A stretch of 64,000 bases of DNA, taken from NCBI GenBank assembly GCA_963975425.1, contig CAXBGS010000003.1:806001-870000 (forward strand), written 5' to 3'. The notes beneath the pieces were generated by a model, which saw nothing but the letters and a program-made list of their open reading frames with translations, was not told where the DNA came from and made no database searches. The stretch comes from CAXBGS01 sp963975425 (GTDB taxonomy: Bacteria > Planctomycetota > Planctomycetia > Pirellulales > Pirellulaceae). The translations under genes and the position numbers were made by a program. Numbering within the stretch: position 1 is the stretch's first letter; every line of letters starts with the position of its first letter. Positions 43,183 through 52,152 of the stretch are shown here, one piece after another.

Positions 43183-43644
43183 TGTGACCTGAGAATCGGT
43201 GCATCGACGGGACCGATTCGAAAGGTCGACCAGATTCTTATGAACCCGCTCGTCGTTGCCATCATCGTCGATGGTAACGACGGCGGATCAAGCTTGAGCA
43301 CGCCAGCGGTGGACCAGCCCATCGAATACGTTCGCGCCGGCTGGCGGTCGCACGCAAATTTTTGCGGTCGAACCACGGTGAACGTGTTTCATGGCACCGG
43401 TCAGCATCGCCAACTCGCCGACGATTGCGATACCGGACCACTTGAAAGCTGATCGTCAGAAAGCTTGAGCAAAAGCGAGATTCCGCGTCACAATCGTTAC
43501 AAGCTGTCTTGGTGGACCCACGAGCGAGTGGGTTGATCAAGTCGTGCGTTTCCGATTCGATCGCTGGCCGTCTGTGACCGATGGACCAGACAACAGGAAT
43601 CGGACAACTCGATCAACCATCGCACGAAGTACGGGCTGGCAAGG
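43183..43644. other. Intergenic region between DUF1559 and GMC genes
   Basis: 462 bases. Short open frames occur on both strands (for example 43240-43452 on +) but none has a plausible start, composition or motif. No strong hairpin or repeat was seen. Confidence 0.45.
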
Positions 43645-46080
43645 ATGCTGGATTTTTCGTCACTTGAGTTTTTTTCACGCCGAGATGTCCTCAAAGGCTC
43701 ACTCGCGGCGGGTCTGTTGCCATTTGGCCTGGGCACTAAAAAGGCTGCCGATGGATTTCCCGTCTGCCCACTGAACGTGGTCCGTCAAGACCGATTCGGA
43801 ACATTGGTCGCCATCGTCCGCGCCCAAATCGACACCCTATGGTGCGGGTGGCAAGGCGACGATGCGTGTCAGATTGCACGCGAGATTTTGATCTACGCCG
43901 ATCATTTACCGCGACGGATTCAGCACGGCATCGCCATCGCTCTGCTTTGGCTGGATGTTTATTCGCTCAAGCACATGGGGCGACAACTCGAACATCTATG
44001 CCCGCGGGATGTGCGACGCGTCTTGAATCAGGGCGAGTACCCGTCGACGTTGAAAGATCCGCCGCGGATTCTGTGGTGCGACGATCACTTGCTGCATACG
44101 GCTGTCAGCGGGATCACAATGCTGGGACGAATGGTGATCCACTCTCGTAAGCCCGCACGCGATTTGATCGGGATGGGGTGGTCGACGGTTTGTTCACAGC
44201 CCGAGAACCTCGTTTCCGTCGCTCCGCCACCGCTGGCAGATTTATCCGAACACTACGACGTCTGTATCATCGGCAGCGGTGCCGGCGGCGCGACGGTGGC
44301 GAATCGCTTGACGGCAGAAGGCAAACGCGTCGTGATCCTGGATTTGGGTGAGTTCGTCAGCCCCGACGAGCTGATTCAAAAGGTCCCCCAGCCGGACGGC
44401 TCGATCAAGCTGGAACCGCCACGCAGCGATGAAGTCCTGTATCGGTTGTACAAAGACGCAGGCGGACAGATCGCCGGCGGGCTGGGCAAAGTCAAATCAA
44501 AACTGGACTTGGCAATCCCATCGCGGCGCAAAAAGATTCCGCCCAAGCAAACCATCAACATTTGTCAGGCCAAGGTTTTTGGCGGCGGTCCTTACGTCAA
44601 TAACGCCATCCATCTGCCGATGATCGAATCGGTTTACGAGTCATGGGGCGAAAAAAGACCTGCGGGCGTCTCGTACCAGCAACTCGCCGAAGTGATGGAT
44701 TCGATCTGTCACGAGCTTGGCGTCAATACCGAAGTCACCAAAGCACAAATCAGTGACCGCAGCATCCGATTCCAAGAAGGCTGTGAGGCCTTGGGCGAAG
44801 AAGTCCAACCGCTGCCCGTCGCGATGCGTCGTGACTGCAACGGATGCGGCAGCGACAACTCGGTTGATAGTTTTGGCGATCACATCGGCGGCGTTCATCC
44901 GTACCATCCCGGCGGGCCCAACAGTTTCCTGATCCAGGCGATGAACAACGTCCAGCCCGCACACGTTTCCTACCGGACGACGGCAGACCGATTACGGATC
45001 CACCGCGACGATTGCGGCACGTTAAAAGTGCACGGTGTTGATGTCCATCGCAAGGAAGCCGACGGCTGTTACACAAAATCGACGGTCACCGCCAACGAGT
45101 TCGTCGTCTCGTGCGGTGTCGGTGCGTCGACAAAACTGATCAGCCAAAGCCTTGCATCGGCCAAGCTGCGCAATCGCAACCTGGGCAAACGGTTGACGGC
45201 CAATGTCGGCACGGCAATTTATGCGATGTACGACAAGCCGATTTGGCCTAGCGACAGTGGTCGACCCGAACCGGGTGTGACGCAGTGCTTTCTAGTCGAT
45301 CGCCGCATGATCGAAAAAGACGGCAAGATGCTGGAAGAACCGGCTCTGGAAAACTGGTTTCACTTTCCCGGAACCGTCGCCCTCGCCTTGTGTGGTTGGT
45401 TCAAAGAATTTGCGTGCGTGATGCACAAATTCAACCACTTGTCGATGTCGGGAATCGTTGTCCCCACGAAAGTTCGCCCCTGCAACTATGTTGATGCTTG
45501 CGGCAAAGTCGAATTGGAATTGGACTGCGACGAGTTTGAGATGCTGTTGCGTGGCATGCGACGCGTCGCCAGGATTTACTTTGCGGCAGCAAAATCAGAC
45601 GACGGTGTGCAGTTGCACCTGCCGACCAAAGCCGTCCTGTTGCGAGGTGGACGCCCGGCGGTGATTCGGTGCATGGAAGACTTTGAATGGGCGTTGTGCG
45701 AGATTCGTCGCCGCGGACCGGCCTTTGTCAATTTGCTGACCACCCACACCCAAGGCGGCGCCGCGATGGGTGACGTGGTCAACGCCGAAACGTTCCAATT
45801 GCAAACCGATTGTGGCGAAGCGATTGAGAATCTAACCGTTGCCGATGCGACCGTTTTCCCCGCCGGATGCGAAATCAACCCGCAGCTAACGATCAAAGCG
45901 TTGGCGTCGCTGGCGGCCGATCAAGTCAGCAAACGCATGGCCGGTAACGATACAGGCTTGCCCATGATTACCGAGACCGACGCGGCACCAGGCATCGACA
46001 CGCCACAACCGATCAGCGCTGACGCACATGCACAAATGGCGGACGCCAACTCGGTGCTAGCGAGGCATCATCAACGTTGA
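43645..46080 (+). CDS. GMC-family oxidoreductase with Tat-like leader
   Basis: 811 residues, larger than typical GMC enzymes (500-650) because of an N-terminal region of about 190 residues before the FAD domain. Leader SRRDVLKGSLAAGLLPFG is Tat-like. FAD-binding YDVCIIGSGAGGATVANRL at about 202-220. Substrate-domain segment NACGSD-like NGCGSDNSVDS near 395. C-terminal GMC block with TQGGAAMGD and FPAGCEINPQLTIKALA, where an active-site His/Asn pair is expected. Oxidises an alcohol or sugar/sterol in or across the envelope. The last 68 bases overlap the opposing anti-sigma-like gene. Confidence 0.9.
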   Translation: MLDFSSLEFFSRRDVLKGSLAAGLLPFGLGTKKAADGFPVCPLNVVRQDRFGTLVAIVRAQIDTLWCGWQGDDACQIAREILIYADHLPRRIQHGIAIALLWLDVYSLKHMGRQLEHLCPRDVRRVLNQGEYPSTLKDPPRILWCDDHLLHTAVSGITMLGRMVIHSRKPARDLIGMGWSTVCSQPENLVSVAPPPLADLSEHYDVCIIGSGAGGATVANRLTAEGKRVVILDLGEFVSPDELIQKVPQPDGSIKLEPPRSDEVLYRLYKDAGGQIAGGLGKVKSKLDLAIPSRRKKIPPKQTINICQAKVFGGGPYVNNAIHLPMIESVYESWGEKRPAGVSYQQLAEVMDSICHELGVNTEVTKAQISDRSIRFQEGCEALGEEVQPLPVAMRRDCNGCGSDNSVDSFGDHIGGVHPYHPGGPNSFLIQAMNNVQPAHVSYRTTADRLRIHRDDCGTLKVHGVDVHRKEADGCYTKSTVTANEFVVSCGVGASTKLISQSLASAKLRNRNLGKRLTANVGTAIYAMYDKPIWPSDSGRPEPGVTQCFLVDRRMIEKDGKMLEEPALENWFHFPGTVALALCGWFKEFACVMHKFNHLSMSGIVVPTKVRPCNYVDACGKVELELDCDEFEMLLRGMRRVARIYFAAAKSDDGVQLHLPTKAVLLRGGRPAVIRCMEDFEWALCEIRRRGPAFVNLLTTHTQGGAAMGDVVNAETFQLQTDCGEAIENLTVADATVFPAGCEINPQLTIKALASLAADQVSKRMAGNDTGLPMITETDAAPGIDTPQPISADAHAQMADANSVLARHHQR

Positions 46081-47116
46081 TTCCGGCTTCGCCTTGGCCC
46101 AGGTGATTGCGAAGCGGATGATCGACCATCGAATCAAGTGACGAAAGCGATACGAATTGCACGCGGCCGTCCTCGTATAAAACATTGATTCCGGTGCCGC
46201 TGTGTCCAACGGTTGTACTGCCCAGTGTTCCCTCACCCGGCTTACCCTCAACGGGCGGATGGGTCAGAGCATCGGACATCACCGCGAACGTCGAACGCGA
46301 TTCGAAGCGAGGAGAATTAAATCCGTTCGTATCGATCACTCCGAGTGAGTACGCATAGTGCCCTCCGGCATAACGTTGGATTCGTTTGAGTTGATCCACC
46401 GAAACTTGGTGCAGCGTGGCTGCGTCGATCACGTCGCTCAGGTTCGCGACTTGCACCTCTGCCAAATCGGGCATCTCGCGCGAAGGACACCAGCGAAGGT
46501 TGGGATCGTCGAGTAGTCCGACTTGTTTCAAGCGAACCGCGTAGACGCCGGCAAACGCTTCCGGGCCACTTTCGCTAACGGCGGGCAGTCGCTTCTGTTG
46601 GCTTCGATTCACAAAATTGGTCAGCGCCGTTCCGAGTTGGCGAAACTGATCTTGGCACGCAACTTTGCGGGCTTCCAGACGACCGTTCGCGAGCGTCGGT
46701 AACAGCAATCCCAGCAGGACCGCGGCCGACAGCGCGCCACCGGCCCAATCGAACCAGGATCGCCGCGAATCCGCCGGCGGTTCAACGCTTTGATTCATTG
46801 CCGCGGTGACCGGAACAATCCCGCCACCGGTTGAAACGTCAGGCTCAATCGGCTCTGGCAATGGCGGCAGACTGCGGAGCGTCCGCGATACCAAATCGTG
46901 CGACGGCAGTTCGGTCGATGGCAGTTCGGTCGATGGCAATTCGTCGCCCGGCCGCCGTTCGTCCTCGTCGTTATCTCTTAGCGGGCGCAGTGCCTGTTTG
47001 ATCTTGTCAAGTTCGGCGCGTGCCTCGGGGTCATCGCGCAACCACTGCGCAACTCGCTGCATTTCATCAGGCTCGAGCGCGCCGAGCAAATATCCAAGCA
47101 AGTCTTCGTGCATCAT
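46013..47116 (-). CDS. Putative anti-sigma factor fused to a degenerate DUF1559/H-X-DG domain
   Basis: 367 residues. The N-terminus (HEDLLGYLLGALEPDEMQRV, about residues 3-50) resembles the sigma-binding helices of anti-sigma factors but lacks the HxxxCxxC zinc motif. A linker carries the repeat ELPSTELPSTELPS. One transmembrane helix (about 125-145, GGALSAAVLLGLLLPTLANG) is followed by ARKVACQDQFRQLGTALTNFV, matching the post-helix block of DUF1559 proteins. Near the end, GHSGTGINVLYEDGRVQFVS matches the H-X9-DG motif with one extra residue. Lies downstream of an ECF sigma gene, so a regulator sensing envelope or pseudopilin state is inferred. C-terminal 68 bases overlap the GMC gene. Confidence 0.72.
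   Translation of the reverse strand: MMHEDLLGYLLGALEPDEMQRVAQWLRDDPEARAELDKIKQALRPLRDNDEDERRPGDELPSTELPSTELPSHDLVSRTLRSLPPLPEPIEPDVSTGGGIVPVTAAMNQSVEPPADSRRSWFDWAGGALSAAVLLGLLLPTLANGRLEARKVACQDQFRQLGTALTNFVNRSQQKRLPAVSESGPEAFAGVYAVRLKQVGLLDDPNLRWCPSREMPDLAEVQVANLSDVIDAATLHQVSVDQLKRIQRYAGGHYAYSLGVIDTNGFNSPRFESRSTFAVMSDALTHPPVEGKPGEGTLGSTTVGHSGTGINVLYEDGRVQFVSLSSLDSMVDHPLRNHLGQGEAGINVDDASLAPSWRPPFVHVRQR
46901..46945. repeat. In-frame tandem repeat, 15 bp x 3
   Basis: CGACGGCAGTTCGGT, CGATGGCAGTTCGGT and CGATGGCAATTCGTC at 46901, 46916 and 46931. On the minus strand it encodes a repeated ELPST pentapeptide in the linker before the membrane helix of the anti-sigma-like protein. Confidence 0.9.
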
Positions 47117-47481
47117 CGATTCGTCGGCAGACGCTTGTCGTCAAGCAAGGCAGGGACAATTAGCGAGGCGGGAACAGGGAAGGTCATCTGTTTCGATACG
47201 GAACCAGCCCGACGAGTGTTCATCACGGCAGGCTCAATGTCCTTCGAATTCGTGGGAAGTGTCTTGGGTGAAGTATCAGGTTTGATCAAGGTGTCGCGGT
47301 TCATTCGAAAAGCGAGGCGTTTCAGCCGGATCCCAGGCAGAGCCCCGCCGCCGATCGACTGAGGCATGTGCCGATTTTCGAAGCCTCTGGCGGCTGGTGT
47401 CAGTGTCAGATGCAAGGTCAGTGCTAAGTCAGTGCCACCGTGTGGCGCTGGTCGCCGCTGGGGAACTCGCTCTTGGGTTTC
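47117..47481. other. Gap between ECF sigma gene and its putative anti-sigma gene
   Basis: 365 bases. On the minus strand a 100-codon frame (47415-47113) ends in an ATGA overlap with the anti-sigma-like start, but its composition (low hydrophobic content, no motif) does not look like a known protein. I leave it uncalled while noting the coupling geometry. No repeats or strong hairpins seen. Confidence 0.4.
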
Positions 47482-48177
47482 TCAGTCTTCGGTTTCTCCG
47501 TTGATTTGCTCGGACTCGTCGTGATGTTCGTCCCACAACAGCCCCAGTCGGTGGACCGCGGCATGCAATCGGCTCTTGACCGTACCGACAGGTATCCCAA
47601 GCGTCTCGGCGGCCTCGCGGTATTTCAGGCCTTGGTAGTAAACCAATTGGATGACTTGTTGCATCGGTTCGCCCAAGGTCGCGACCGCGCGATCAACCCA
47701 ACGCCCCTCTTCGGTTTTCGCGGCAACAGCCAGGGGATCGGGGCTCGCGCCGACCAGTTTCTCTGCCCAACTGCTGGCACGTTGATCCTGGTCGGACTGG
47801 CTGGACTGGTCCAAGCTGACCATCCGGTGCCGCTTGTTGCGGCGGCCCACGTCAATCGCTTGGTTCGTTGCGATCGCGTACAGCCATGGTCGAAAGCGAC
47901 GTTGCAGATCGAACTGATTGCATTTCAAGTGCACCTGCAGAAACGTGCCTTGGAAAGCATCTTCGGCCATCTCGGTGTTGCCGATGTAACGTCGTAAGTA
48001 GCTGAAGATTTCTCGCTCGTATCGAAGCATCAAGACTTCGAACCATCTGCGATCGCGGGTCTCGCGATACCGCTCGATCAACTCTTCGTCGGAGGTCTCG
48101 CCCCAGGTTTGCAGCAGCGCCTCGGCGTTGCCATCGCGGTGCATCTCGCTTTGGCGTGTCAGCATGGGTGTGGTCAT
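47482..48177 (-). CDS. ECF-type RNA polymerase sigma factor
   Basis: 231 residues from the ATG at 48177, chosen because GGGAGGGG lies just upstream; the frame extends further to 48237 without support. Region 2 (residues about 25-95) shows SDEELIERYRETRDRRWFEVL, YLRRYIGNTEMAEDAFQGTF and RPWLYAIATNQAIDV. Region 4 (about 150-210) shows MQQVIQLVYYQGLKYREAAE and IPVGTVKSRLH. Directs RNA polymerase to a specific promoter set. The anti-sigma-like membrane protein downstream is the likely partner. Divergent from the NCS2-type permease gene. Confidence 0.92.
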   Translation of the reverse strand: MTTPMLTRQSEMHRDGNAEALLQTWGETSDEELIERYRETRDRRWFEVLMLRYEREIFSYLRRYIGNTEMAEDAFQGTFLQVHLKCNQFDLQRRFRPWLYAIATNQAIDVGRRNKRHRMVSLDQSSQSDQDQRASSWAEKLVGASPDPLAVAAKTEEGRWVDRAVATLGEPMQQVIQLVYYQGLKYREAAETLGIPVGTVKSRLHAAVHRLGLLWDEHHDESEQINGETED

Positions 48178-48486
48178 GAGGTCCCCTCCCGTAGGCGGAT
48201 CCTGTTGATAAGAAAAGAGTGTGGTGTGGGATTTCAAAAGTGACGGCGTGGTTGATCCGCACGCAAAAATGGACGTGCGAAAGGGTCAGGATCGTACCAC
48301 AGTCGATGCTTTTGAAATGAGCGAACGCGTCCTTCGTTTCGCCTAGGGCCCTATTGTCGTGGAAATTAGCCCCGACGTCAAAAAAGATTCCTCGTATCTT
48401 CATTGTGCGCGTTGCCAGGGCGATCCAAAGAGGCCAATCTGCTAGCTTGTACCGTTGTCAGCCGACCTCTCGATGGATACGCAATC
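48178..48486. other. Divergent region between ECF sigma and permease genes
   Basis: About 309 bases if the permease starts at 48487. It carries the strong sigma-gene ribosome-binding site (48179-48188 on the minus strand) and presumably two promoters. No other feature recognised. Confidence 0.4.
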
Positions 48487-50145
48487 TTGGACGAACCAGA
48501 ACAAGAGAACAGCTCTTACGGGTGGGTTACAACCGGCGACATCAATGCCTTTTTCGGCCTGATGCTCGATAACATTGCCGGCCTGCTTTTGATGGTCAGC
48601 CTGCTGGTATACGGCTTCGGCTTTCCCAAGGAATTCGCAGTTTCGGCGATGGTCCCCGGCACCGCGTTGGGAGTGTTGGTCGGTGACTTGGCATTCTTTT
48701 TCTTTGCATTCCGGTTGGCCAAGGCGACAGGTCGCGACGACGTCACGGCGATGCCGCTTGGACTGGACACTCCGTCAACCTTTGGAATCGTCCTGTTCAT
48801 CCTGGGCCCCTCGTACCTGCAAGGCTTGGGGATGGGCCTGGACGAAACCGCGGCGGCGTACCGGACATGGCATATCGGTATTTGGTGCATCGTGCTCAGC
48901 GGTATGATCAAACTGGCGATGGCGCCGGCAACGGAATGGGTTCGCCGCATTGTGCCCCGAGCAGGCTTGCTGGGGTCGTTAGCCGCCATCGCGCTGGTCC
49001 TGATTAGTTTCATTCCCTTGACCGAAATTCTGGGCCATCCGTTGCCCGGCATGCTGGCGCTGGTGATCGTACTGACATCGCTGATCGCACGCGTTCCGCT
49101 GCCCGGACGCGTGCCCGGCACACTGGGAGCCCTGCTGGTTGCCGGTGCGGTGTATTACATCATGTGCTTGGTGGGCGGATCGCACTATGAAATGCCCACC
49201 TCACCAACGATCGATTGGTTCCCCAGTCGCTGGTTAGAAGCATGGCAGTTCAAATGGGTCTCTTCGCTGCCGGACGCGCTGCCTTATTTGCCAATCGCGC
49301 TGCCGTTTGCGATCGCAACGGTCGTTGGCGGAATCGACTGTACCGAAAGCGCTGCGGCGGCCGGTGACGAATACGATACCCGCACCGTGATCGGTGTCGA
49401 AGCAATCGCGACGCTGATCGCTGGACTTTCCGGGGGCGTGATTCAGACGACGCCTTACATCGGTCACCCCGCTTACAAAGCGATGGGAGGCCGTGCGGGA
49501 TATACCCTCGGCACCGCGATATTGGTCGGATCGGCAGGACTGGTAGGATACTTTGCTTGGCTAAACGCGTGGATCCCGATGCCGGTGGTGATGCCGATTT
49601 TGGTTTTTGTCGGCATCGAAATCACGGCTCAAAGCTTTCACGCGACGCCTCGACGTCATTACGCCGCCGTGGCAATGGCATGCCTGCCGGCGCTCGCCTT
49701 TTTGGCCACGAACATGTCCGGACGCATGTTCGGTGACCCATCCTTGTTGTCGGCCGGTATCGGCATGGACCAGTTGGACGCACGGTTGGCCGGTGATATG
49801 AAAACGCTTGGCATGTTGAGCAGTGGATTCATTCTCACAAGCCTGTTTTGGGCCTGGGCCCTGGCCGCGACCATCGATCGCCGGTTGAACATTGCCGCCA
49901 TCGTCATGATGGTCGCCGGAGTCTTAACACTGTTCGGCGTGATCCATTCGCCCCTGGCAGGCAACCGTTTGTTCTTGCCTATCGGACCAGAAAGCTGGGG
50001 CGACATGGTGCTGGAGCCACAGTTTCGCAGCGTCGTTTTCGAGTGGGCCGCGGGGTACATCGCATCGGCGCTGCTGCTGGCCGGTTGGTCGATGCACAGC
50101 GGTCCGGTGGACGTCGATTCCATTGGGGAAGTCGAATCACACTAG
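48487..50145 (+). CDS. NCS2/AzgA-type permease homologue
   Basis: About 552 residues. The start is uncertain: the frame is open from a TTG at 48403, and the TTG at 48487 is preferred because it lies just before the conserved WVTTGDINAFFGLMLDNIAG. About 12 membrane helices. Nucleobase-transporter-like segments are AMPLGLDTPSTFG (as in the AzgA substrate helix), ATVVGGIDCTESAAAAGDEY and GGVIQTTPYIGHPAYKAMGG. Possibly carries purines or another small solute with protons, but this branch is often annotated only as a permease-like protein. Four copies of a 16-bp repeat follow its stop. Confidence 0.8.
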   Translation: MDEPEQENSSYGWVTTGDINAFFGLMLDNIAGLLLMVSLLVYGFGFPKEFAVSAMVPGTALGVLVGDLAFFFFAFRLAKATGRDDVTAMPLGLDTPSTFGIVLFILGPSYLQGLGMGLDETAAAYRTWHIGIWCIVLSGMIKLAMAPATEWVRRIVPRAGLLGSLAAIALVLISFIPLTEILGHPLPGMLALVIVLTSLIARVPLPGRVPGTLGALLVAGAVYYIMCLVGGSHYEMPTSPTIDWFPSRWLEAWQFKWVSSLPDALPYLPIALPFAIATVVGGIDCTESAAAAGDEYDTRTVIGVEAIATLIAGLSGGVIQTTPYIGHPAYKAMGGRAGYTLGTAILVGSAGLVGYFAWLNAWIPMPVVMPILVFVGIEITAQSFHATPRRHYAAVAMACLPALAFLATNMSGRMFGDPSLLSAGIGMDQLDARLAGDMKTLGMLSSGFILTSLFWAWALAATIDRRLNIAAIVMMVAGVLTLFGVIHSPLAGNRLFLPIGPESWGDMVLEPQFRSVVFEWAAGYIASALLLAGWSMHSGPVDVDSIGEVESH

Positions 50146-50215
50146 CTGCGATTCTTGCGTGTCCGTATCGATCGACGTTCAGGGTGCGGCGTCGTCGAAA
50201 TCATCGCTGACTATC

Positions 50216-50279
50216 TGAGCCAACATCGTTTCGAGCCAACATCGTTTCGAGCCAACATCGTTTCGGGCCAACATCGTTT
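50216..50279. repeat. Tandem repeat, 16 bp x 4
   Basis: Units TGAGCCAACATCGTTT, CGAGCCAACATCGTTT (twice) and CGGGCCAACATCGTTT at 50216, 50232, 50248 and 50264. Intergenic between the convergent ends of the permease and DUF1559 genes. Confidence 0.95.
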
Positions 50280-50290
50280 GAAGCAACGCA

Positions 50291-51343
50291 CTAGGGCAGC
50301 TGGACGACTTCTTTGCCTTTGCGAGTCGACAGTGCTTGCCAAAGAGTCAGATCAATCGAATCGGTGATGAATTGGACCGAGCCATCCATCATCGTCGTAT
50401 TGACGCCTCCGATGTGATAGCTGCGAGAGGTCACCGCGGCATAGGTCCGCGGTGCAGGAACGGACGTCGACGTGCGGCCTTCACGAAAATTCGTAAAGTC
50501 GACGTCGTACTGGATACCCGAAATGGCACACAGGACTTTGCGGTTGGGCGAAAACGTGGTGGTGAATCCTGACTGATGGGCGCGACCATCGACCCATTCG
50601 GTGTGGCCCGTATCGGGTTTGAAAGAGCCTCCCAGCATGCAAATCTCTTCAGGCTCGACCGGCATCGTCATATCACCGGTCGTACCAAGGTCGCGGAAGT
50701 ACGGGTTCCAAGCCTTCAATTCGGCAAAGCCCAACGTATTGCTAAGCCCATCAAGACAATCGCGAAACCGAGTTGCCCGCCCTGCCGTGAACATGCCTTC
50801 TCCGGCCTTGTCATCGTTGGGGTCAAAGACGAACCACGTCCCGGCGTTGTAACCGTAACTAATCGGATAATGCTCGGGACCATCGTCGCCCAGTCGCTGG
50901 ACATCATTGGTCTCACTCGGACACAAATACGTCGGCACTCGAAAACTGGACACCGGCAATTCAACGCCGTCGACCCAGATGGTCGCCAATTTGTAACCCG
51001 CGCCGTAATCGATCGCCGACGCCAACGCGATTGCTTCGATGTACGGCAGCAGTCCGGCCTGGGCCGACCATCCGTCACCACTGGCGGTCGGTTTCAGCCA
51101 CGCAGCGGGCAGTTGCTTTGTCGCCGATTCGTAATTGTGAATCGCCAGCCCGATCTGTTTCATGTTGTTTTGGCAACTCATACGTCGGGCCGCCTCACGT
51201 GCCGCCTGCACCGCCGGCAGCAGCAATCCCACCAAAATTCCAATGATGGCAATCACAACAAGCAGTTCGACCAGCGTGAATGCGGCTCGCTTTTTCGAAC
51301 CGCAGCAAGACAAACGAGAACGGCGAATCGGGGTGACAAACAT
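50291..51343 (-). CDS. DUF1559 pseudopilin-like protein
   Basis: 350 residues from the ATG at 51343. Basic leader (PIRRSRLSCCGSKKRA) then AFTLVELLVVIAIIGILVG, where the usual Gly at the prepilin cleavage site is Ala, followed by LLLPAVQAAREAARRMSC. C-terminal H-X9-DG motif in SYHIGGVNTTMMDGSVQFI. The processing site should still be usable if prepilin peptidase accepts Ala, which is rare. Paralogue of the gene at 41851. Convergent with the permease gene. Confidence 0.93.
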   Translation of the reverse strand: MFVTPIRRSRLSCCGSKKRAAFTLVELLVVIAIIGILVGLLLPAVQAAREAARRMSCQNNMKQIGLAIHNYESATKQLPAAWLKPTASGDGWSAQAGLLPYIEAIALASAIDYGAGYKLATIWVDGVELPVSSFRVPTYLCPSETNDVQRLGDDGPEHYPISYGYNAGTWFVFDPNDDKAGEGMFTAGRATRFRDCLDGLSNTLGFAELKAWNPYFRDLGTTGDMTMPVEPEEICMLGGSFKPDTGHTEWVDGRAHQSGFTTTFSPNRKVLCAISGIQYDVDFTNFREGRTSTSVPAPRTYAAVTSRSYHIGGVNTTMMDGSVQFITDSIDLTLWQALSTRKGKEVVQLP

Positions 51344-51549
51344 CAACTAAAACCTACGTCGGGAGTCATTCTGACGAACTGCTGCTATTGAGAATCGATC
51401 TCATTAAGACCGTTTTAGCGTGACAGCTCCTTAAACGCAACGGTGGGCGCGAAAAAAGAGGACTGCAGCGGGCACTGCGTCGAGCCGGCCATGCCGCCCC
51501 AGTCGCGTCGACTCCGGGCTGGGGATGCTGATTGCGAAGCGGGCCAGAT

Positions 51550-52152
51550 TTACCGAAGCGAGATCCAATGCTCGACGGCGACCCGATTGGAATGGAATGC
51601 CATCCGGTCGAGATGCGACTCACTGGGGATTCCCCACCAGTGGTCATCCAGTTCCGCGGGTTCCAAACGTAATGACTCGATCCCAGCGACTTCGCATTGA
51701 TAGAACAGATCGATCACCGGCGCGATCACGCCATGAAAATGGTACTCGTTGGGATGCGTCATCAGCAGGCTTGCCTGGGTGACTTTCAGGTTCGTTTCTT
51801 CTAAGACTTCGCGGGCAAGCGCTTCCTCGACGGTCTCGCCACGGTCCACGAAACCACCCGGCAATCCCCAGCAACCTTTGCCGGGTTGCCGGGCGCGACG
51901 TACCAACAACAACTGTTCCTGTTCGTTGGCGACAAGGGCGCCGACGGCCGCGACGGGACCGAAATAAGACCGCATGCCGCATTGTGCGCAGCAAAACGGA
52001 ATCCGGCCGGGCGAATCGATTTTCGCGCCGCACCGCGGACAGAACCGGAAGGCAACTTCCACAGGTTCATCCACACTCACAGGTTCATTCGCATTCACAG
52101 GTTCATCCGCATTCACAGGTTCATCCGGGGATTCGTTCATGTCAGTCTTCAT
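51550..52152 (-). CDS. NUDIX hydrolase with N-terminal zinc ribbon
   Basis: 200 residues from the ATG at 52152 (AGGA six bases upstream; ATG at 52140 is possible). N-terminal linker of hexapeptide repeats (DEPVNA-type), then a zinc ribbon (FCPRCG, FCCAQCG), then the Nudix domain with GGFVDRGETVEEALAREVLE. The box GX5EX7REUXEEXGU is intact except that the late Gly is Asn (REVLEETNL). Hydrolyses a nucleoside-diphosphate-linked substrate; the zinc ribbon recalls the NudC-like NADH pyrophosphatase/decapping group. It overlaps the end of the LarA-like gene by 11 bases, so the two are likely cotranscribed. Confidence 0.9.
   Translation of the reverse strand: MKTDMNESPDEPVNADEPVNANEPVSVDEPVEVAFRFCPRCGAKIDSPGRIPFCCAQCGMRSYFGPVAAVGALVANEQEQLLLVRRARQPGKGCWGLPGGFVDRGETVEEALAREVLEETNLKVTQASLLMTHPNEYHFHGVIAPVIDLFYQCEVAGIESLRLEPAELDDHWWGIPSESHLDRMAFHSNRVAVEHWISLR
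52061..52132. repeat. In-frame tandem repeat, 18 bp x 4
   Basis: Units such as ACAGGTTCATCCGCATTC begin at 52061, 52079, 52097 and 52115. They encode the repeated NADEPV/NANEPV/SVDEPV hexapeptide in the NUDIX N-terminal linker (minus strand). The fourth copy is diverged at its end. Confidence 0.93.

Noticed and set aside
43240..43452. 70-codon frame between DUF1559 and GMC genes
   Set aside because: No ribosome-binding site, no motif, low-complexity ending; probably random open frame in GC-rich DNA.
47113..47415. 100-codon minus-strand frame overlapping the anti-sigma-like start
   Set aside because: Composition and lack of motifs do not suggest a protein; kept only as a finding because of the ATGA overlap.
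25530..50279. Tandem arrays considered as CRISPR
   Set aside because: Units are directly adjacent without spacers, units are only 15-24 bp, arrays have at most four copies, and no cas genes are present.
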